Assembly: GCA_002721725.1 (NCBI GenBank)
Contig: PBLK01000022.1
Coordinates: 1 to 56,498 of the forward strand
Length of the DNA: 56,498 nt
Source: Rhodobiaceae bacterium
GTDB lineage: Bacteria > Pseudomonadota > Alphaproteobacteria > RS24
Reading direction: 5' to 3'
A program made the translations under genes and the position numbers. Numbering within the stretch: position 1 is the stretch's first letter; every line of letters starts with the position of its first letter. Below the pieces are notes generated by a model, which saw only the letters and a program-made list of their open reading frames with translations, was not told the DNA's origin and did no database searches. Shown here in pieces: positions 1 to 9,192 of the stretch.

Positions 1-311
<311 letters not shown>

Positions 312-542
312 CTAATGCGCGCAAACTAAGCCTAAGAGATAGCAAAAACAAGGACCAAAGGATGCCTGAATGCTAAAGGGCGTCCACAATCTGTTGACGG
401 TTTCGGTCATCAGTTGGCCACCGAAGATATTGGCGCTGAGCTGAGCTGAACTAACTACAGATCGATAACATTATCGAAAGGTTGGCTGCGTGTCCGCAGA
501 AATATAATTTCTCGCGCTAAAGGACGCATATCGGCTCAGTTC

Positions 543-571
543 TTGGGTCGCTTATTCTTTCGCGCTATACT
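543..571 (+). promoter_or_regulatory. Candidate sigma70-type promoter of uvrB, possibly leaderless
   Basis: A -35-like TTGGGT (543-548) and a -10 TATACT (566-571) are separated by exactly 17 bp. The expected transcription start, 6-8 nt after the -10, falls on or next to the uvrB ATG at 578. No Shine-Dalgarno sequence precedes that ATG. The rest of the 288-577 gap shows nothing else I can name; I looked for the alphaproteobacterial LexA box (GTTC-N7-GTTC) and did not find a good match. Confidence 0.5.
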
Positions 572-577
572 ATTCGC

Positions 578-2824
578 ATGGAAGAACAAAAATCCTTAAC
601 TGGACGTGGTGAGCTGGCACCGGTTCCTGAACCGGGGCTCAGCGAAACGCAGCTTGTCGAATTTGTCCCGCATCGTGCCAATCGGCCTGAAAAGACCGAA
701 GGCGGACGTGCCTTTAAAATGGTCTCGGAGTTCCAACCGGCCGGCGACCAACCCAAAGCCATTGAAGAGCTTATCGAGGGCATTAATGACGAGGAGCGCG
801 ATCAGGTCCTGCTTGGCGTGACCGGCAGCGGCAAGACATTCACCATGGCGCAGCTTATTGAGCGTACCCAGCGCCCAGCCCTTGTTCTGGCCCCCAACAA
901 AACGCTGGCGGCCCAACTTTATGGAGAGTTTAAAGGCTTCTTCCCCGAAAATGCGGTCGAGTATTTCGTCTCTTATTATGATTATTACCAGCCCGAAGCC
1001 TATGTGCCGCGCACAGACACTTATATTGAAAAGGAGAGCAATATTAACGAGCAGATTGACCGTATGCGCCATTCGGCGACACGAGCGCTTTTGGAGCGCG
1101 ATGACGTAATAATCGTCGCTTCCGTTTCATGCATTTATGGCATTGGCTCGGTGGAAAGCTATACCAGCATGACGCTGCAGTTAGAAAAGGGCATGGAAAT
1201 CGGGCGCACGCAATTACTCGCCGATTTGGTGGCGCTGCAATATCGGCGCAATGATATGGCCTTTGCGCGCGGGGATTTTCGCGTCCGCGGCGATACGATT
1301 GACGTGTTTCCAGCACATTATGAAGACCGCGCTTGGCGTATTGAACTGTTCGGCGATGAGATTGAGAGCCTGACCGAGTTCGACCCGCTGACGGGGCACA
1401 AATCGGGTAATTTGGAGAAAGTTCGGCTCTATGCCAATTCGCATTATGTGACACCCGGCCCGACGTTGAAACAAGCCATGGTTGGTATTCAAGACGAATT
1501 GAAGACGCGCTTGGAAGAATTTGAAGCGGCCGGCCGCTTGCTGGAAGCGCAAAGACTGGAACAGCGCACCAATTTCGATTTGGAAATGCTGGAGGCCACA
1601 GGCTCTTGCGCAGGTATTGAAAACTATTCGCGCTATTTAACGGGACGGAAACCGGGTGAACCGCCACCCACATTGTTTGAATACTTACCCGATAATGCGC
1701 TGGTTTTCACCGATGAAAGCCATGTCACCATTCCTCAAATCGGCGGCATGTTTCGTGGTGACTTCCGCCGCAAATCAACCTTGGCCGAGTTCGGCTTTCG
1801 CCTGCCGTCTTGTGTTGATAATCGGCCGATGAAATTTGAAGAATGGGACATTATGCGGCCCCAAACCGTGCATGTGTCAGCTACACCGGGCTCTTGGGAA
1901 ATGGAGCGGACGGGTGGGGTTTTTGTCGAGCAGGTCATTCGCCCGACCGGTCTGATTGACCCGACCTGCGAAATTCGTCCCGCCACCAATCAAGTCGATG
2001 ATTTAATCGCTGAATGCCATGAATTGGCCAGGAAAAGTCAGCGCGTTTTGGTGACCACGCTGACCAAGAAAATGGCCGAAGATTTGACCGAATATATGCA
2101 TGAGCAAGGTTTGCGCGTGCGCTATATGCACTCCGATATTGACACATTGGAGCGTATTGAAATCGTCCGTGATTTGCGTCTTGGCGCGTTTGATATTTTG
2201 ATTGGCATTAATCTGCTGCGCGAGGGTTTGGATATTCCCGAATGCGCACTGGTCGCCATTCTTGATGCTGATAAGGAAGGCTTTTTGCGTTCCGAAACCT
2301 CACTGGTGCAGACCATTGGCCGCGCCGCTCGAAATGCCGAGGGTCGCGTGCTTCTTTATGCCGACCAAATGACCGGCTCTTTGCAACGCGCCATGGCTGA
2401 AACCAATCGCCGCCGTGAAAAACAAATGGCACATAATGAAAAACACGGTATTACGCCGGAAACGGTGAAGAAAAATGTTGCTGATGTGCTGGAAGGCATT
2501 GCCGAGCGCGATAATAAAGCTGCGCCCGGCCCCTATCGCATTCGTGAGGCGATGGAAGAAAAAAAAGCGCCACTCTTCGGCAGTAATTTGCGCGCTCATA
2601 TTGAGGGGCTGGAAGCTGAGATGCGCGAAGCGGCAACCGATTTGGAATTTGAGACAGCGGCGCGGCTGCGTGACGAGATTAAGCGCTTGCAGGAGACGGA
2701 ATTGGCTTTGGCCGACGACCCTTTTGCACGTCAATCAGAGGTTGATGCACGGGTCGCCGACCAGACTGGCATTAAAAGGGGGACCGCCCCACGCAAGCTG
2801 AAACGGCGTCGCAAGGGCCCTTAA
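578..2824 (+). CDS. uvrB: UvrABC excinuclease subunit B
   Basis: UvrB is the damage-verifying helicase-like subunit of nucleotide excision repair; it is loaded on DNA by UvrA and then recruits UvrC. The 748-residue product has Walker A GVTGSGKT at about residues 80-87, the damage-probing beta-hairpin region [10 protein letters not shown] (about 133-142), a DESH Walker B box, the conserved C-terminal helicase motifs ending in QTIGRAARN, and a UVR domain ([17 protein letters not shown]) near the C-terminus for UvrC contact. It is about 45 residues longer at the N-terminus than the E. coli protein. The block [13 protein letters not shown] there resembles the extension I know from alphaproteobacterial UvrB, which supports the start at 578. 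uvrC lies 1.7 kb downstream on the same strand. Confidence 0.97.
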   Translation: MEEQKSLTGRGELAPVPEPGLSETQLVEFVPHRANRPEKTEGGRAFKMVSEFQPAGDQPKAIEELIEGINDEERDQVLLGVTGSGKTFTMAQLIERTQRPALVLAPNKTLAAQLYGEFKGFFPENAVEYFVSYYDYYQPEAYVPRTDTYIEKESNINEQIDRMRHSATRALLERDDVIIVASVSCIYGIGSVESYTSMTLQLEKGMEIGRTQLLADLVALQYRRNDMAFARGDFRVRGDTIDVFPAHYEDRAWRIELFGDEIESLTEFDPLTGHKSGNLEKVRLYANSHYVTPGPTLKQAMVGIQDELKTRLEEFEAAGRLLEAQRLEQRTNFDLEMLEATGSCAGIENYSRYLTGRKPGEPPPTLFEYLPDNALVFTDESHVTIPQIGGMFRGDFRRKSTLAEFGFRLPSCVDNRPMKFEEWDIMRPQTVHVSATPGSWEMERTGGVFVEQVIRPTGLIDPTCEIRPATNQVDDLIAECHELARKSQRVLVTTLTKKMAEDLTEYMHEQGLRVRYMHSDIDTLERIEIVRDLRLGAFDILIGINLLREGLDIPECALVAILDADKEGFLRSETSLVQTIGRAARNAEGRVLLYADQMTGSLQRAMAETNRRREKQMAHNEKHGITPETVKKNVADVLEGIAERDNKAAPGPYRIREAMEEKKAPLFGSNLRAHIEGLEAEMREAATDLEFETAARLRDEIKRLQETELALADDPFARQSEVDARVADQTGIKRGTAPRKLKRRRKGP

Positions 2825-2938
2825 GTCGACATAAAATCCGCGTCGGAAAGGCCTTTATTTTTCTTATGGCCTAATACTGCGCCGGAGCGGCTAAAAAACG
2901 TTTAGGGTCACCCTCCAAAAACTGCTACATGGTGGGAC

Positions 2939-3721
2939 ATGGCGGAGACACCCTACAAGGCTATTTTAATCACTGGTGCAGCGAAGCGCATAGGTCGCGC
3001 CTTGGCCGCAGCTTTGGCCGATGATGGCTGGGCCATTGCCGTGCATTATGCAGGCTCAAAAAGTGAGGCCGAAGAATTAGTTGCTTCAATTCAATATAAA
3101 GGTGGCAAAGCTATTGCCCTGCAAGCCGATTTGCGGGATGCGGAAGCAGTTGAAAGGCTGATACCAGCCGCCGCCAATGCGCTCGGGCCGCTAACCGCGC
3201 TTATCAATAATGCCTCAACCTTTGAGCGCGATACTGCTCATTCGCTTAGCCAGGATAGCTGGGACATGCATATCAATACCAATTTACGCGCACCAGCGCT
3301 GCTAATGCGTGACTTTGCAAATCAGCCCGAATTGCAACGCGGCTCCGTAGAAGACGCCAATATAATCAATGTTACCGACCAGCGCGTGGATCGGCTGACC
3401 CCTGATTTCACCAGCTACACTGTCTCGAAAACTGGCTTGGCAACGCTGACCGAAACCTTTGCCATGGCTTTGGCGCCGCAGCATATTCGCGTCAATGCCA
3501 TCGCCCCCGGCCCCACCCTGCCCAATCCGCGCCAAGCCCGGGCCGAATTTGACAAACAGGCCGGGTTAGTACCGCTGGGGCACGGCGCAACACCGAATGA
3601 TATTGTTGCTGCAGCGCGTTATATACTCTCCGCGCGCGCCATGACAGGCCAAACGTTGATGCAGGATGGAGGACAACATTTGGCCTGGCAAACACCTGAC
3701 GTAACCGAGGTAAAAGAATAG
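2939..3721 (+). CDS. SDR-family oxidoreductase, FolM/pteridine-reductase-like
   Basis: A classical 260-residue short-chain dehydrogenase with the NAD(P)-binding glycine motif TGAAKRIG (12-19), an NNAS motif (90-93), and catalytic Tyr160 and Lys164 in YTVSK. The TGAAKRIG form of the glycine motif is typical of pteridine reductases and dihydromonapterin reductase (FolM). Its stop codon abuts the ATG of folB (3722), so the two are almost certainly co-translated. That context makes a reduced-pterin or folate-linked reductase the best guess. A generic SDR that happens to sit beside folB is the alternative. Confidence 0.8.
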   Translation: MAETPYKAILITGAAKRIGRALAAALADDGWAIAVHYAGSKSEAEELVASIQYKGGKAIALQADLRDAEAVERLIPAAANALGPLTALINNASTFERDTAHSLSQDSWDMHINTNLRAPALLMRDFANQPELQRGSVEDANIINVTDQRVDRLTPDFTSYTVSKTGLATLTETFAMALAPQHIRVNAIAPGPTLPNPRQARAEFDKQAGLVPLGHGATPNDIVAAARYILSARAMTGQTLMQDGGQHLAWQTPDVTEVKE

Positions 3722-4126
3722 ATGAACCAGCAAACGCCAGACAGCCGACCTGATTTTTCAAGTTCCACGCGTGGCTTGCGACATGTTTTTGTAAATCGTC
3801 TAGCGGTCGAAGCGAGCATTGGTATTCACCCGCATGAAAGAGAAATCAAGCAGACCATTTGGCTAACCATTGATGCCGGCGTACTGGAGGACAGCGCGAC
3901 ACCGGAAGCAATTGGCGATGTCGTTTGCTATGAAAATATGTCCAAAATCGCCGTCGCTATGGCCAGTGACGGGCACATCGATTTGGTCGAAACATTGGCG
4001 GAGCGCATTGCCGATAGGCTGATGCAAGACCCGCGACTAATTCAAATTCGCGTGCAGATAGAGAAGCCGCAAGCGATTGAACAGGCGGCCTCGGTGGGAA
4101 TTGCAATTTCTCGCCTGCGCGGTTGA
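3722..4126 (+). CDS. folB: Dihydroneopterin aldolase
   Basis: A 134-residue FolB-type protein of the T-fold family, which cleaves dihydroneopterin to 6-hydroxymethyl-dihydropterin in folate synthesis. Recognisable blocks are the IGIHPHEREIKQT segment near the N-terminus, VCYENMSKIA in the middle, the active-site region HIDLVETLAERIAD, and the terminal strand VQIEKPQAIEQA. It begins directly at the stop of the upstream SDR gene. About 400 bp of non-coding DNA follow. Confidence 0.92.
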   Translation: MNQQTPDSRPDFSSSTRGLRHVFVNRLAVEASIGIHPHEREIKQTIWLTIDAGVLEDSATPEAIGDVVCYENMSKIAVAMASDGHIDLVETLAERIADRLMQDPRLIQIRVQIEKPQAIEQAASVGIAISRLRG

Positions 4127-4287
4127 TTTTACCTGCGCAAATTTCGCACTTTTCAGCCCTTTTTGTTCCTTTAGATGCGACAAATTGGCCAGCAAGTATC
4201 TGTTTTATTTAGAAATTTTGTAAGAGGCGAGTAATTCACACGTGCCTGCAAAAATTATTGGGTTTTGTAAAGCCCAAAAATAAGCCG

Positions 4288-4303
4288 AAAAAAATATTTT
4301 TTT
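4288..4303. repeat. 16-bp A7-TA-T7 palindrome
   Basis: A perfect self-complementary A/T palindrome in the folB-uvrC gap. It lies in the most AT-rich part of that gap and would melt easily or form a weak hairpin. Confidence 0.7.
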
Positions 4304-4389
4304 AGCCCGGTTGATTTTATTTTTATTAATCATTTCAGTATCTTAACGATATTGCCTATTTTATGTGCAATGGGTTTGGAGGCTATATA

Positions 4390-4402
4390 AATCAATAGCT
4401 TG
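4390..4402 (+). promoter_or_regulatory. IHF-consensus match
   Basis: AATCAATAGCTTG fits WATCAANNNNTTR at every fixed position. It lies 30 bp upstream of the perfect DnaA box. A degenerate 13-mer can occur by chance in AT-rich DNA, so this is suggestive only. Confidence 0.4.
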
Positions 4403-4412
4403 ACCGACAATC

Positions 4413-4475
4413 GGTTATTTTCTGCACATGTTTATCCACAGGACTCGTGTATTAAATTGCGGTCAGAAAATAACC
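4413..4475. repeat. 12-bp perfect inverted repeat flanking a DnaA box
   Basis: GGTTATTTTCTG at 4413-4424 is the exact reverse complement of CAGAAAATAACC at 4464-4475, with a 39-bp loop holding the perfect DnaA box. A smaller dyad, ACCGA/TCGGT, lies at 4403-4415. No poly-T run follows, so it does not look like an intrinsic terminator. Confidence 0.75.
4432..4440 (+). promoter_or_regulatory. Perfect DnaA box TTATCCACA
   Basis: The 9-mer equals the strongest E. coli DnaA box. It lies 90 bp before the uvrC start, inside the loop of the 12-bp inverted repeat. Confidence 0.6.
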
Positions 4476-4529
4476 CAATTTTGCGCAAAGCGGTTAAACT
4501 GAGGTTGGTTTGAGAACGGACAATTTATC

Positions 4530-6401
4530 GTGAGTGAAGACCTGCAAAACCCGGCGCAAGAAACCGGCCGCGCACTGATTGAGGCCAAGGTAGCGACCTT
4601 GCCCAGCGCGCCGGGGGTCTATCGCATGCTCGATGGCGACGGCAATGCGCTTTATGTCGGTAAGGCAAAAAACTTGAAAGCCCGGGTACGCTCCTATGCC
4701 CGCCCGAGCGGGCACAATAACCGCATTTTAAGGATGATTGATGCAACCCAGGATATGGAATTCATCCGTACCGAAACCGAAACCGATGCTCTGCTGTTGG
4801 AAGCCAATCTTATTAAGAAAATGAAGCCGCGCTATAATGTATTACTACGCGACGATAAAAGTTTCCCCTATATTTTGCTGGCCGAAGACCATGATGTGCC
4901 GCAGCTTTACAAACATCGCGGCGCACGCAAACGTCCGGGCGCTTATTTCGGGCCATTCGCTTCGGCGGGTGCAGTCAATCGCACACTTAATACATTGCAA
5001 CGCGCCTTTCTATTGCGCTCATGCTCTGACAGTGTTTATGACAGCCGCTCCCGCCCCTGCTTGCTCTATCAAATCAAACGGTGCAGCGCACCCTGCACCG
5101 GCGAAATTTCGGTCACCGATTATGCCGAACTGGTGGAAGAAGCGCGCGATTTTCTGAACGGCAAAAGCCGACAGGTGCAAGATGCACTGCTGAAAAAAAT
5201 GCAAGCGGCCAGCGAAGCGACGGATTTTGAAGCCGCTGCCGCGGCGCGCGACCGCATTCGCGCCCTGACTTATGTGCAGCAAGATAGCGGCATTAATCCC
5301 GGCGATATTGCCGAAGCTGATATCATTGCTATTGAAAAGCAAGGTGGGCAATCTTGCGTACAGGTATTCTTTTTCCGCGCCGGACAAAATCTCGGCAATA
5401 AGGCTTTTTTTCCGCGCCATGAGCGCGACCAGGCTGAGCCGGAAATTCTCGAAGCTTTTATCGGTCAGTTTTATGAAAACCGCCCTGTGCCGCGGGAGAT
5501 TTTCGTCAATCAAAAGTTAGCCGATGCCGCGCTTATTGGCGAGGCCCTGAGCACGCGCATGGGTCACAATGTCAAGATTCGTAAACCGCAGCGGGGCGAC
5601 AAAATGAACCTCATGCGCCATGCCGAGCAAAACGCAAGAGAGGCGCTGGCGCGGCAAGTGTCGGAAAGCGCCAGCCAGCGCAAATTGCTAAAAGGGGTCG
5701 CTGAGGCATTCGGTCTTGAAAGTGCACCCGAGCGCATTGAGGTTTTTGACAATTCGCATTTGCATGGCACCAATCAGCTAGGCGGCATGATTGTTGCCGG
5801 GCCCGACGGCTTTATCAAAAACCAGTATCGTAAATTCAACATTAAAGATGAAAACACGCAGCCGGGAGATGATTATGCCATGATGCGCGAAGTCTTCACC
5901 CGCCGCTATGGCCGTCTGGCGCGCGAAGAAAATCGTGGCAGCGCAGAATGGCCGGATTTAGTGCTGGTTGATGGCGGCAGGGGGCAATTGAATATCGCGC
6001 ATGAGGTTTTGGTCGAACTGGGGCTGGGAGATGTGCCGCTGGTTGGCATTGCCAAAGGGCCTGATCGCGATGCTGGACGCGAACGTTTTTTCATGCAGGG
6101 CAAAAGCGATTTCATGATGCCGCCCAATTCGCCAGTGCTTTATTATTTGCAACGCTTACGTGATGAGGCGCACCGCTTTGCCGTTGAAGGCCATCGGGCG
6201 CGGCGCAACGCTAATATTCGAAAAAATCCGCTCGATGGTATTGACGGTATCGGTGCCTTAAGAAAGCGTGCATTGCTTTACCATTTCGGCTCCGGTCGCG
6301 CCGTTGGCCGTGCCTCATTGTCGGAACTTGAAAAAGTTGAAGGAATTAGTGCAAAAATGGCACAACGCATATACAACCACTTCAACAGTGATGAATCGTA
6401 A
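4530..6401 (+). CDS. uvrC: UvrABC excinuclease subunit C
   Basis: UvrC makes both incisions in nucleotide excision repair. The 623-residue product starts at GTG 4530 with a GAACGGA ribosome binding site. It has the N-terminal GIY-YIG nuclease (GVY at 29-31, [11 protein letters not shown] from 42), a cysteine cluster around [13 protein letters not shown], a UVR domain for UvrB contact ([16 protein letters not shown]), the RNase H-like 5'-nuclease domain ([11 protein letters not shown] and [12 protein letters not shown]) and a C-terminal tandem helix-hairpin-helix. The downstream pgsA start is 8 bp beyond the stop; a uvrC-pgsA pair is also common elsewhere in Proteobacteria. Confidence 0.97.
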   Translation: MSEDLQNPAQETGRALIEAKVATLPSAPGVYRMLDGDGNALYVGKAKNLKARVRSYARPSGHNNRILRMIDATQDMEFIRTETETDALLLEANLIKKMKPRYNVLLRDDKSFPYILLAEDHDVPQLYKHRGARKRPGAYFGPFASAGAVNRTLNTLQRAFLLRSCSDSVYDSRSRPCLLYQIKRCSAPCTGEISVTDYAELVEEARDFLNGKSRQVQDALLKKMQAASEATDFEAAAAARDRIRALTYVQQDSGINPGDIAEADIIAIEKQGGQSCVQVFFFRAGQNLGNKAFFPRHERDQAEPEILEAFIGQFYENRPVPREIFVNQKLADAALIGEALSTRMGHNVKIRKPQRGDKMNLMRHAEQNAREALARQVSESASQRKLLKGVAEAFGLESAPERIEVFDNSHLHGTNQLGGMIVAGPDGFIKNQYRKFNIKDENTQPGDDYAMMREVFTRRYGRLAREENRGSAEWPDLVLVDGGRGQLNIAHEVLVELGLGDVPLVGIAKGPDRDAGRERFFMQGKSDFMMPPNSPVLYYLQRLRDEAHRFAVEGHRARRNANIRKNPLDGIDGIGALRKRALLYHFGSGRAVGRASLSELEKVEGISAKMAQRIYNHFNSDES

Positions 6402-6409
6402 AGGCTGAA

Positions 6410-6976
6410 ATGCAGCATTTGCCGAATATTTTAACGCTATTGCGTATATTGATGATACCCGGTGTTTATCTGGCATTTTTCGTGCCGGGCATTTGGGGTG
6501 ACATGCTAGCGCTCTTGGTCTTCTCCATTGCCGGCTTCACCGATTTCTTTGATGGCTGGCTGGCTCGCAAACTCAACGTGCAGTCGGGCTTCGGACGCAT
6601 GCTTGATCCGATTGCCGATAAACTAATGGTCGCCACATGCCTGCTCTTGCTGGTTGGCTACGACATCATCAAGGATTACCATCTGGTTGCAGCATTAATT
6701 ATTCTGTGCCGCGAAATTTTGGTGTCGGGGTTGCGCGAATATTTAATGGAATTGCGGGTGGCGCTCCCGGTTTCCACATTGGCCAAATACAAAACCGCCA
6801 TTCAAATGGTTGCCATTGGTTTTTTGTTGATCAATGAGAGCGGCCGATTGATTTTCCATTACGCGCCGGAAATTGGCCTTGGGCTCTTATGGCTGGCCGC
6901 TGGTCTGACCCTCATCACCGGCTATGATTATGTCCGCCAGGGCATGAAGCACGCCCAATGGAGCGAAGACAAATGA
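6410..6976 (+). CDS. pgsA: CDP-diacylglycerol--glycerol-3-phosphate 3-phosphatidyltransferase
   Basis: An integral-membrane enzyme that makes phosphatidylglycerophosphate from CDP-diacylglycerol and glycerol-3-phosphate. The CDP-alcohol phosphotransferase signature is complete: D45-xx-D48-G49-xx-A52-R53-x8-G62-xxx-D66-xxx-D70. The 188 residues hold several hydrophobic segments, as expected for the family. The stop codon overlaps the next start in an ATGA arrangement, and the gene follows uvrC by 8 bp, so the three genes look like one transcript. Confidence 0.95.
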   Translation: MQHLPNILTLLRILMIPGVYLAFFVPGIWGDMLALLVFSIAGFTDFFDGWLARKLNVQSGFGRMLDPIADKLMVATCLLLLVGYDIIKDYHLVAALIILCREILVSGLREYLMELRVALPVSTLAKYKTAIQMVAIGFLLINESGRLIFHYAPEIGLGLLWLAAGLTLITGYDYVRQGMKHAQWSEDK

Positions 6977-7272
6977 CTGAACGCGCACCCGTCCCCTGCC
7001 CTGAAATGAAGGAGATCCGATCGCAAATTGATGCGCTCGACAAGCGCTTGGTCGCGCTATTGGCAGAACGGCAAAAGCTGATTGCAGCAGCCGGTGAGGT
7101 AAAGCCGAGCCGCGACACGGTGCGCGATGAAGCGCGCATTGAAGAAGTGGTGCAATTGGTTCTGGAAGAGGCTGAAAAATCGGGATTGGTGCGCGAAATC
7201 GCTGAGCCGGTTTGGCGCCAGCTTATTGAAAGTTCAATTACCTATGAATATGGCGTTTTTGATAAACGTTAG
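6973..7272 (+). CDS. Chorismate mutase, AroQ type
   Basis: A 99-residue all-helical AroQ-fold protein. The first helix, IRSQIDALDKRLVALLAERQ, followed by a lysine in AGEVK, matches the active-site Arg/Lys layout of monofunctional chorismate mutases, which convert chorismate to prephenate. The same fold also serves as isochorismate-pyruvate lyase. I chose the ATG at 6973, which overlaps the pgsA stop (ATGA) and has GGAGCGAAG upstream. The in-frame ATG at 6958 inside pgsA is possible but less natural. Confidence 0.85.
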   Translation: MTERAPVPCPEMKEIRSQIDALDKRLVALLAERQKLIAAAGEVKPSRDTVRDEARIEEVVQLVLEEAEKSGLVREIAEPVWRQLIESSITYEYGVFDKR

Positions 7273-7293
7273 AAAAACTTAGAACTGTTTTTC
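7272..7293. terminator. Weak A/T hairpin between convergent genes
   Basis: GAAAAAC (7272-7278) pairs perfectly with GTTTTTC (7287-7293) around an 8-nt loop. It lies where the rightward chorismate mutase gene and the leftward ferredoxin gene meet. The stem is A/T rich and short, so termination is only plausible. Confidence 0.3.
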
Positions 7294-7599
7294 CGGCACA
7301 TCGACAATCAAACCGTCTAGTGCATCGCTAATTTTAATTTGACAAGATAATCTGCTGTTTTCTTTCACTTCAAAAGCGAAATCTAACATGTCGCTTTCCA
7401 TTTCTTCGCGTTCGCCGGTTGCTTCTTTCCAGTCTTCTCGCACATAGACATGACAGGTCGCACAAGCGCAAGCGCCGCCACAATCAGCATCAATGCCGTG
7501 CACCGAATTTTTAATAGCGACCTCCATCAAGGTCATGCCGTCATTGCCTTCGCAGGTTGTTTCTTTTCCGTCTGAACCGACAAATGTCACTTTAGCCAT
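7279..7599 (-). CDS. 2Fe-2S ferredoxin, adrenodoxin/Isc type
   Basis: A 106-residue plant/vertebrate-type ferredoxin carrying electrons in the cytoplasm. The cluster ligands are visible as C40-x5-C46-x2-C49 ([11 protein letters not shown]) and C86 in RLSCQI; C44 is an extra cysteine in the loop. The C-terminal IVDVPEKQF tail is typical of the adrenodoxin branch used in Fe-S assembly or P450 systems. The start is the ATG at 7597-7599, with a GGGAGG ribosome binding site just upstream; longer in-frame readings lack both homology and a binding site. It is divergent from the dipeptide epimerase. Confidence 0.93.
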   Translation of the reverse strand: MAKVTFVGSDGKETTCEGNDGMTLMEVAIKNSVHGIDADCGGACACATCHVYVREDWKEATGEREEMESDMLDFAFEVKENSRLSCQIKISDALDGLIVDVPEKQF

Positions 7600-7677
7600 A
7601 TACGCCTCCCAAATTTCTGAAAGAATATAAGGAAATTTGGCTTGAGGGCAAGCATTGCAACGCGGCATAGTGAGCGC

Positions 7678-8670
7678 ATGATGACGCAGCGCAAATTGAT
7701 CATTCGGGCTGAAAGCTGGCCTTTGAAACAACGCTTCTCTATCTCCCGTGGTAGCAAAATAAGCGCCGATGTTTTATCCATAGAAATTAAGCAAGATGGC
7801 CATATCGGACGTGGCGAGGCTGTACCTTATAAGCGCTATGGCGAGAGTATCGAGACCGTTACAGCGGCAGTCGAAAGCATACAGACGGCTTTGGAGAACG
7901 GTTTAGAGCGCGCCGAATTACTCGACGCACTGCTGCCCGGCGCCGCGCGCAATGCAATTGACTGTGCGCTATGGGACTTGGAGGCCAAGCGAGGCAAAAC
8001 CAACATCGCCAAGCTGACTTCGATCGACCTCAAGCCGATTACCACGGCTTTCACCATTGTCATTGACGATGCCGATAAAATGGCCACTCAAGCTGAAAAG
8101 GCACAAGCTTATCCGCTGCTGAAAATTAAACTCGGCGGACGTGAGGGCGTAATGGCTGACATCACCCGTTTGGCTGCTATTGCCGAAGCGCGCCCCGATG
8201 CACAGCTCATCGTTGACAGTAATGAGGGCTGGCAGATTGATGAGGTCGCACGCTATGCTGACCAGCTAGGACGGTATGGCGTTATATTTTTTGAGCAGCC
8301 AGTGCCGCAAACCCAGGAAGCCGGATTGGACGATATTGACCTGCCTTTTTGCGCGGATGAAAGCATGCATGATAGCGGCTCGTTATGCGCCCTGCCGCGC
8401 GCTTATGATTGGATCAATTTGAAACTCGACAAAACGGGCGGTCTGACGGAAGCGCTCGCCTGCGCCCAAGCGGCGAGGTCTGACGGCCGCAAAATCATGG
8501 TCGGCTGCATGATCGCCACCTCGCTCTCCATGGCACCGGCCATGGTGCTGGCGCAGCTCGCCGATTTGGTCGACTTAGACGGGCCGCTTTGGCTGGCCGA
8601 GGACTTGGCTTATGGCTTGCGCTATGATGGGGCGACCATTTACCCACCTGACGCCAAACTTTGGGGGTAA
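7678..8670 (+). CDS. Dipeptide epimerase (enolase superfamily, L-Ala-D/L-Glu type)
   Basis: An enolase-superfamily barrel of about 330 residues. It has the KxK catalytic pair (LLKIKLGG), metal ligands in DSNEGW, FFEQPV and CADES, the second catalytic lysine in KLDKTGG, and the DxD motif VDLDGP that distinguishes dipeptide epimerases. These enzymes epimerise L-Ala-D-Glu from peptidoglycan, or related dipeptides, in the cytoplasm. I chose the ATG at 7678 (a second ATG follows directly); a TTG at 7642 behind AAGGA is the alternative start. No murein-peptide transport gene is adjacent. Confidence 0.88.
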   Translation: MMTQRKLIIRAESWPLKQRFSISRGSKISADVLSIEIKQDGHIGRGEAVPYKRYGESIETVTAAVESIQTALENGLERAELLDALLPGAARNAIDCALWDLEAKRGKTNIAKLTSIDLKPITTAFTIVIDDADKMATQAEKAQAYPLLKIKLGGREGVMADITRLAAIAEARPDAQLIVDSNEGWQIDEVARYADQLGRYGVIFFEQPVPQTQEAGLDDIDLPFCADESMHDSGSLCALPRAYDWINLKLDKTGGLTEALACAQAARSDGRKIMVGCMIATSLSMAPAMVLAQLADLVDLDGPLWLAEDLAYGLRYDGATIYPPDAKLWG

Positions 8671-8685
8671 AGACATTAATTCGAC

Positions 8686-8722
8686 TTGACGTATTGTGCC
8701 TTCTAATTAATAATGATTATCA
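8686..8722 (+). promoter_or_regulatory. Promoter with overlapping Fur box
   Basis: TTGACG (8686-8691) and AATAAT (8709-8714, five of six matches to TATAAT) are spaced by 17 bp. The 15-mer TAATAATGATTATCA (8708-8722) matches the Fur consensus TGATAATNATTATCA at all but its second position, and it covers the -10. This is the classic layout of an iron-repressed promoter. It reads into the two small genes at 8744 and 8913. Confidence 0.75.
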
Positions 8723-8743
8723 ATAGCAGAAAGTCAAACCAGT

Positions 8744-8908
8744 ATGAAGCGAAACTTGGGAACCCCGCAAACAACCTTGCAGCTTATGCGTGAAGCACGT
8801 AAAAATTGTGCCAAAGTGGTGGTGCTTGAGCCGCGCGTGACAACGCCAAGCAAGCGCCACGAAGCGGCACGTATCTTGCCATTCACCAAATTGCGCTCAG
8901 GAGGCTGA
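8744..8908 (+). CDS. Small basic protein of unknown function (54 aa), Fur-box downstream gene
   Basis: An ATG-to-TGA reading frame of 54 codons begins 22 nt after the Fur box. The product is basic and soluble: MKRNLGTPQT at the start, one cysteine, and KRHEAARILPFTKLRSGG at the end. I do not recognise a family. It does not look like HemP, the best-known small Fur-regulated protein, because the HemP C-terminal strand pattern is missing. The ribosome binding site of the next gene (AGGAGG) is embedded in its last codons, and the next ATG follows 4 nt after its stop, so the two are translationally linked. Confidence 0.65.
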   Translation: MKRNLGTPQTTLQLMREARKNCAKVVVLEPRVTTPSKRHEAARILPFTKLRSGG

Positions 8909-8912
8909 CCCC

Positions 8913-9179
8913 ATGCGTTTTCTCACAGGATTTTTGCTTTTCATCACTTCAGCTACTGCGGCTGAGTGTCCTGTCCCCTACTCTGAATTTGAGGCGAATA
9001 TTCCCCATGTCGACCTCATCGAATGTCCGAAAAACAAACCCGATAGTGAGCTGGGCTTTTGCCGCCTCGTAATGGATGGCGACGACGGTTATGTATATGT
9101 CTTCCGCTATACGGATGACGATTCTTGTTTGAGCGATATTCAGCGTGCCCGCAAGGCCGACTATCTGATGGCACGATAG
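8913..9179 (+). CDS. Small secreted four-cysteine protein, unknown function
   Basis: An 88-residue protein with a Sec signal peptide (MRFLTGFLLFITSATA, cleavage likely before AECP), leaving a mature domain of about 71 residues. The mature part has cysteines 19, 38, 50 and 72, many acidic residues (DGDDGYVYVF, YTDDDSC) and a conserved-looking FEANIPHVDLIECP block. I recall similar unannotated periplasmic proteins in other alphaproteobacteria, but no function. A strong AGGAGG site precedes the ATG. Its position behind a Fur-controlled promoter suggests a periplasmic role under iron limitation, for example metal or haem handling; that is inference. Confidence 0.8.
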   Translation: MRFLTGFLLFITSATAAECPVPYSEFEANIPHVDLIECPKNKPDSELGFCRLVMDGDDGYVYVFRYTDDDSCLSDIQRARKADYLMAR

Positions 9180-9192
9180 GCAATGACAAAAG

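Larger units (their letters stand above)
4127..4529. other. 403-bp AT-rich intergenic region with DnaA-box, IHF-type site and dyad symmetry
   Basis: This is the longest non-coding stretch in the window, and it is clearly AT-richer than its flanks. It contains an A7-TA-T7 palindrome (4288-4303), a long A/T run to about 4330, a perfect match to the IHF consensus WATCAANNNNTTR (4390-4402), a perfect E. coli-type DnaA box TTATCCACA (4432-4440), and single-mismatch boxes TTCTGCACA (4420-4428) and TAATTCACA (4231-4239). A 12-bp perfect inverted repeat frames the perfect box. No tRNA or open reading frame is apparent. It may be the uvrC promoter region, a DnaA-responsive element or an origin-like segment. 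Confidence 0.6.
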
